A stretch of DNA of 64,000 nucleotides from Desulfuromonadaceae bacterium (GTDB lineage Bacteria; Desulfobacterota; Desulfuromonadia; Desulfuromonadales; Desulfuromonadaceae), in NCBI GenBank assembly GCA_016936455.1, contig JAFGXV010000007.1, forward strand, positions 1 to 64,000, read 5' to 3'. The translations under genes were made by a program, and so were the position numbers. Positions 61,375-64,000 of this stretch are shown piece after piece. The notes under the pieces are model-generated. The model worked only from the letters and a program-made list of their open reading frames with translations. It made no database searches and had not been told where the DNA came from. Position 1 is the first letter of the stretch; each line of letters opens with the position of its first letter.

Positions 61375-62742
61375 CTAAAACTTAAAAATTTCGACGTTCC
61401 TCAAGCATTCCCTCGATAAAAACTGCTCCATTTCACAAGAAAAAGCCTTAGAAGCAATGACAACAAGATCTGGACCTAATGCATCAATAGAAGTTGGAGG
61501 AAAAATTTTATATTCAAAAAATTCTTCGCCGGTTCGCGTTAAATCGCTATCAACAACACCAACCAACTTCACAGCTGAAAAAGGGCTATTCGTCAACAAC
61601 TCAATGGCCAGTTGCCCCGCACCAAAAAAAACAACCTTTAGCCCCTCCTCTTGCACCCGATGAACGATTTCAGCCACCTTCCTCTTCTCTCGTTCTTGAA
61701 AAACAGGGTGTTTCTGGGCAACTGATTTTTTATTTTTTCCCACCGGACAGGGTGCATGCTCACAAACAGAGTCAAATTGTTTTCCATCTCCATAATTGAG
61801 CAGATACCGCCTGCAGGCTTTCATTCGTTCACCATTCCAGACCTCCTCAAGTGATTGATTTAACAAATTACCAACCACTAGAGTTCCATCCCCCAAGGTA
61901 TCTACAATTTCGCAACAGGGCAAAACATCACCGTTGTAATTCACAACCAATTCAGAAAAAGGTTCCCGACATGCACGCCTTAAATCTTTATGCAGAAAGC
62001 CTGCGTTCCGCGGATTTAGTGCGCCAACCGTAGCCCCCCCCTTTCCATCACCAGAGCGCAAAGAACCAAAGGGCACATAGGGATCTGGCAAAGTCCCAGT
62101 CTCATGGTTATATATTTCAGAGTCCCAACTTCGATTATGAAAATTTTCCATAATTTCGAACGACAAGCAAACGCCAATTTCCTTTGCGATAGCTCTTGCT
62201 TTTTCTATTTCATGTTCGTTATGTCTGTTTATAAGAAACTTCCAGCAAATCGTTGGTGCGCCATCTGAAAATCTGTTTTTGGCAGAAATGACTTTCTTCA
62301 TATTATTCAAAACACGCTCGAAGTTACCACCAACCCTGTACATTCCATAGGTTTTCTGGCTTGCTCCATCTGCGGAAACTACCAGCAACGTCAAACCCGA
62401 TCGAACTAAATCTTCTGCTTCTTCTTGAGAAAGATCTTTTAAGGAAAAGTTTGTATCAATTCGTGTGCCGATCCCGCTACGTGAACAGCACTTTATAATA
62501 TCAACAATATCTTTATTCATAAGTGGTTCGCCATAGTTAAAAAGATTTATCCATTTAACGCAGTGGGAAATCTTCTTAAAAATGGTATTAAATGTGTCGA
62601 AGGTCATTACCCCCTGGTGGGCATGACAGTTATGAGTTGTCGGGCAGGAAGGGCATTTCAAATTACAGTAATTGCAAACCTCCAAATACATACGGCTCGG
62701 CGGCTCACACAGATCACTGCCATTATACTTTTCAATGCTCAA
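61375..62742 (-). CDS. Radical SAM/SPASM enzyme with shared C-terminal module
   Basis: 455 residues from a TTG at 62740-62742, chosen because GGAG lies 7 bases upstream; a TTG 39 bases earlier has no properly spaced site, so the start is not certain. Radical SAM motif CNLKCPSC lies soon after the start, then LFNYGEPLMNKDIVDII and TRIDTNFSL. The SPASM part shows CREPFSELVVNYNGDVLPCC and CEHAPC. The C-terminal 88 residues form the module (KVVFFGAGQLAIELL, GVVDSDLTRTGEE, VVIASKAFSCEM, VEIFKF). It has the same overall layout as the 58496 gene, with the sulfotransferase between. Confidence 0.83.
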   Translation of the reverse strand: MSIEKYNGSDLCEPPSRMYLEVCNYCNLKCPSCPTTHNCHAHQGVMTFDTFNTIFKKISHCVKWINLFNYGEPLMNKDIVDIIKCCSRSGIGTRIDTNFSLKDLSQEEAEDLVRSGLTLLVVSADGASQKTYGMYRVGGNFERVLNNMKKVISAKNRFSDGAPTICWKFLINRHNEHEIEKARAIAKEIGVCLSFEIMENFHNRSWDSEIYNHETGTLPDPYVPFGSLRSGDGKGGATVGALNPRNAGFLHKDLRRACREPFSELVVNYNGDVLPCCEIVDTLGDGTLVVGNLLNQSLEEVWNGERMKACRRYLLNYGDGKQFDSVCEHAPCPVGKNKKSVAQKHPVFQEREKRKVAEIVHRVQEEGLKVVFFGAGQLAIELLTNSPFSAVKLVGVVDSDLTRTGEEFFEYKIFPPTSIDALGPDLVVIASKAFSCEMEQFLSRECLRNVEIFKF

Positions 62743-62826
62743 TTCACTTCTCCATTTCAAAAACAAAGAAAGCCACGACAAACTCCCCGAGGAACTGGCA
62801 GGGAGATGAAGATTGGGGTGTTTTTG

Positions 62827-63798
62827 TTACCCTCTGAAATCATCCTGATGATCACAGAACCACTGGTAGCTTTGTCTCAGCCCCTCCTCGAAACCGATGG
62901 CCGGTTGCCAGCCGAGCGAGGTCAGCAAGGAAACATCCAGCAACTTTCGGGGGGCACCATCAGGCTTGCTGGCATCGAACGTCAGGCGGCCCTGGAATCC
63001 TGTAATTTTTGCGATGGCCTCAGCAACCTCGCGGATGCTGCAGTCCTTGCCCGTTCCGACATTGATATGCGACAGCATCGGACGGGTCCTCTGTCGATAC
63101 ACTGCGTCGTCAAGTTCCATGACAAAAACGCTGGCAACCGCCATATCGTCAACATGCAGGAACTCCCTTTTCGGCTTTCCGCTGCCCCAGATAATGACTT
63201 CGTCGTCCTGGCGCAGCACGGCCTCATGGACCCGGCGCAGGAGGGCGGGAATCACGTGACTCCCATCGGGGTGAAAGTTGTCGCCCGGCCCGTACAGGTT
63301 GGTGGGCATGACGCTGCGATAGTCCCGGCCATACTGGCGGTTGTAGCTTTCGCACAACTTGATCCCTGCGATCTTGGCAATGGCGTAGGGCTCATTGGTC
63401 GGCTCCAGAGCACCTTTCAGCAACGCGTCTTCCTTCATGGGCTGTTCGGCGTTGCGGGGATAAATACAGGAGGAGCCGAGAAACAGCAGCTTTTGCACAT
63501 CCGACTGATGGGCGGCATGAATGACGTTGGCTTCGATCATCAGATTTTCGTAAACGAACTGCGCCGGTAAGCTGTTGTTGGCATGAATCCCCCCCACCCG
63601 GGCAGCGGCGAGATAGACCTGATCAATCCGTTCTTGCTGAAAAAAGCTTTCCACATCAGCTTGCGAAAGCAGGTTCAGCTCGTCCCTGCTTCGGGTCACG
63701 ATATTGTGATACCCCTGCGCCTGCAAACGGCGCATGATGGCCGAGCCGGCCATCCCCTTGTGCCCTGCAACGAAAATACGATCTTCCAGCTTGCGCAT
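62827..63798 (-). CDS. fcl: GDP-L-fucose synthase
   Basis: 323 residues. NAD(P)-binding [13 protein letters not shown] near the start, [11 protein letters not shown] (about 70), [16 protein letters not shown] (about 112-127), YAIAKIAG with the catalytic YxxxK and [20 protein letters not shown] are all diagnostic for GDP-4-keto-6-deoxymannose 3,5-epimerase/4-reductase. It yields GDP-L-fucose. GGAG lies 8 bases before the ATG. gmd is not in the window but may lie to the right. Its substrate is also the substrate type of ColD-like enzymes. Confidence 0.95.
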   Translation of the reverse strand: MRKLEDRIFVAGHKGMAGSAIMRRLQAQGYHNIVTRSRDELNLLSQADVESFFQQERIDQVYLAAARVGGIHANNSLPAQFVYENLMIEANVIHAAHQSDVQKLLFLGSSCIYPRNAEQPMKEDALLKGALEPTNEPYAIAKIAGIKLCESYNRQYGRDYRSVMPTNLYGPGDNFHPDGSHVIPALLRRVHEAVLRQDDEVIIWGSGKPKREFLHVDDMAVASVFVMELDDAVYRQRTRPMLSHINVGTGKDCSIREVAEAIAKITGFQGRLTFDASKPDGAPRKLLDVSLLTSLGWQPAIGFEEGLRQSYQWFCDHQDDFRG

Positions 63799-63890
63799 AA
63801 TCTAATCTCCATCGCAGCTGAGACCTTTTCAGTCTCCCTGCCCAACAGATCCTTCTCGTCGAAACTCTGCCGCCGTCTTTTCGTCAAAAG

Positions 63891-64000
63891 CTAGCTAGGA
63901 CGGGCTTCTGACATGGCGACACACAGAGCTTCGACGACTCTCTTGACCTCTGTTTCCTGCATAGCCGGAAAGATCGGCAAGGAAAGAATCGTTTCAAACG
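63891..64000 (-). CDS. DegT/DnrJ/EryC1 aminotransferase, C-terminal end (partial)
   Basis: Only the last 35 codons are inside the window, ending at a TAG (63891-63893). They read ETILSLPIFPAMQETEVKRV and then VVEAL, which is the typical C-terminal end of sugar aminotransferases such as PseC, ArnB or perosamine synthase (SLP-x-x-P...E-x-x-x-V-x-x-AL). It would be the next gene upstream of fcl in the same orientation. Which sugar it serves cannot be told from this fragment. A PseC role would complement the PseG and PseI functions at 27-31 kb. Confidence 0.7.
   Translation of the reverse strand, partial: FETILSLPIFPAMQETEVKRVVEALCVAMSEARPS

Noticed and set aside
33196-64000. Interpretation of the right half as an LPS O-antigen or capsule cluster instead of flagellin glycosylation
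   Set aside because: Not excluded, only less favoured: no wzx, wzy, wzz, ABC exporter or polysaccharide ligase is visible, while fliC, fliD and two Maf genes are adjacent. The missing genes could lie beyond the right edge.
1-64000. CRISPR arrays, tRNA genes, transposases, integrases and phage genes
   Set aside because: No regularly spaced repeats, cloverleaf-like segments or mobile-element motifs were found on reading the sequence and protein translations; a short or diverged element could still have been missed by eye.

Overview
The window looks like a chromosomal segment of a motile, Gram-negative anaerobe of the Desulfuromonadia (Desulfuromonas/Pelobacter/Geobacter relatives). The evidence is the 5' end of a 16S gene whose opening bases match that group, the core order smc - roadblock - ftsY - zapB - zapA - 5-FCL - rny - ymdB - tyrS, and a single flagellin locus with Maf-type (DUF115) proteins. 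This assignment is inference from gene order and sequence style; no database search was possible. No transposase, integrase, CRISPR array or tRNA gene was recognised.

Region 1 (1-10.9 kb, minus strand) is housekeeping: the start of an rRNA operon with two tandem promoters, then tyrS, ymdB, rny, 5-formyl-THF cyclo-ligase, a likely 6S RNA locus, zapA, zapB, ftsY, a roadblock-like protein and smc. Region 2 (10.9-18 kb) holds a large AsmA-like envelope protein, menG/ubiE, mutT, an orphan FliK-like/FlhB-tail pair and a GGEEF diguanylate cyclase with an I-site. Region 3 (18.1-24.8 kb, minus) is the flagellin filament cluster: fliC, flaG, fliD, fliS, a FliT/FlgN-like chaperone, a PilZ/YcgR-like protein, a Maf protein and a methyltransferase. 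fliC has a good sigma-28 promoter and a strong intrinsic terminator.

Region 4 (25-33.2 kb, plus) carries a second, larger Maf protein and a nonulosonic (pseudaminic-type) acid module: a cytidylyltransferase-hydrolase fusion (SpsF/PseF + PseG-like), an ATP-grasp enzyme, PseI-type synthase, a HAD phosphatase and a GT2-TPR protein.

Region 5 (33.2-64 kb, minus, running off the right end) is a long glycan-building array. It contains HddA/HddC-type heptose activation, a ColD-like PLP 3-dehydratase with His replacing the catalytic Lys, a sugar epimerase/reductase and a split transketolase, which together suggest a deoxy, two-carbon-branched sugar. It also contains PAPS synthesis (cysD, cysNC), an SLC13 anion transporter and a sulfotransferase, WecE plus WbqC, GDP-fucose synthase, several glycosyltransferases and methyltransferases, and five radical SAM enzymes.

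The most striking feature is that eight proteins of region 5 with quite different catalytic N-termini (glycosyltransferases, a methyltransferase, radical SAM enzymes, a sulfotransferase) all end in the same roughly 90-residue Rossmann-like module. Its pattern is a YGAGxHT-like loop, then a VD strand end, then an ISS...EEI segment. This looks like a common C-terminal adaptor or regulatory domain of a surface-glycan system, probably flagellin glycosylation given the neighbours.
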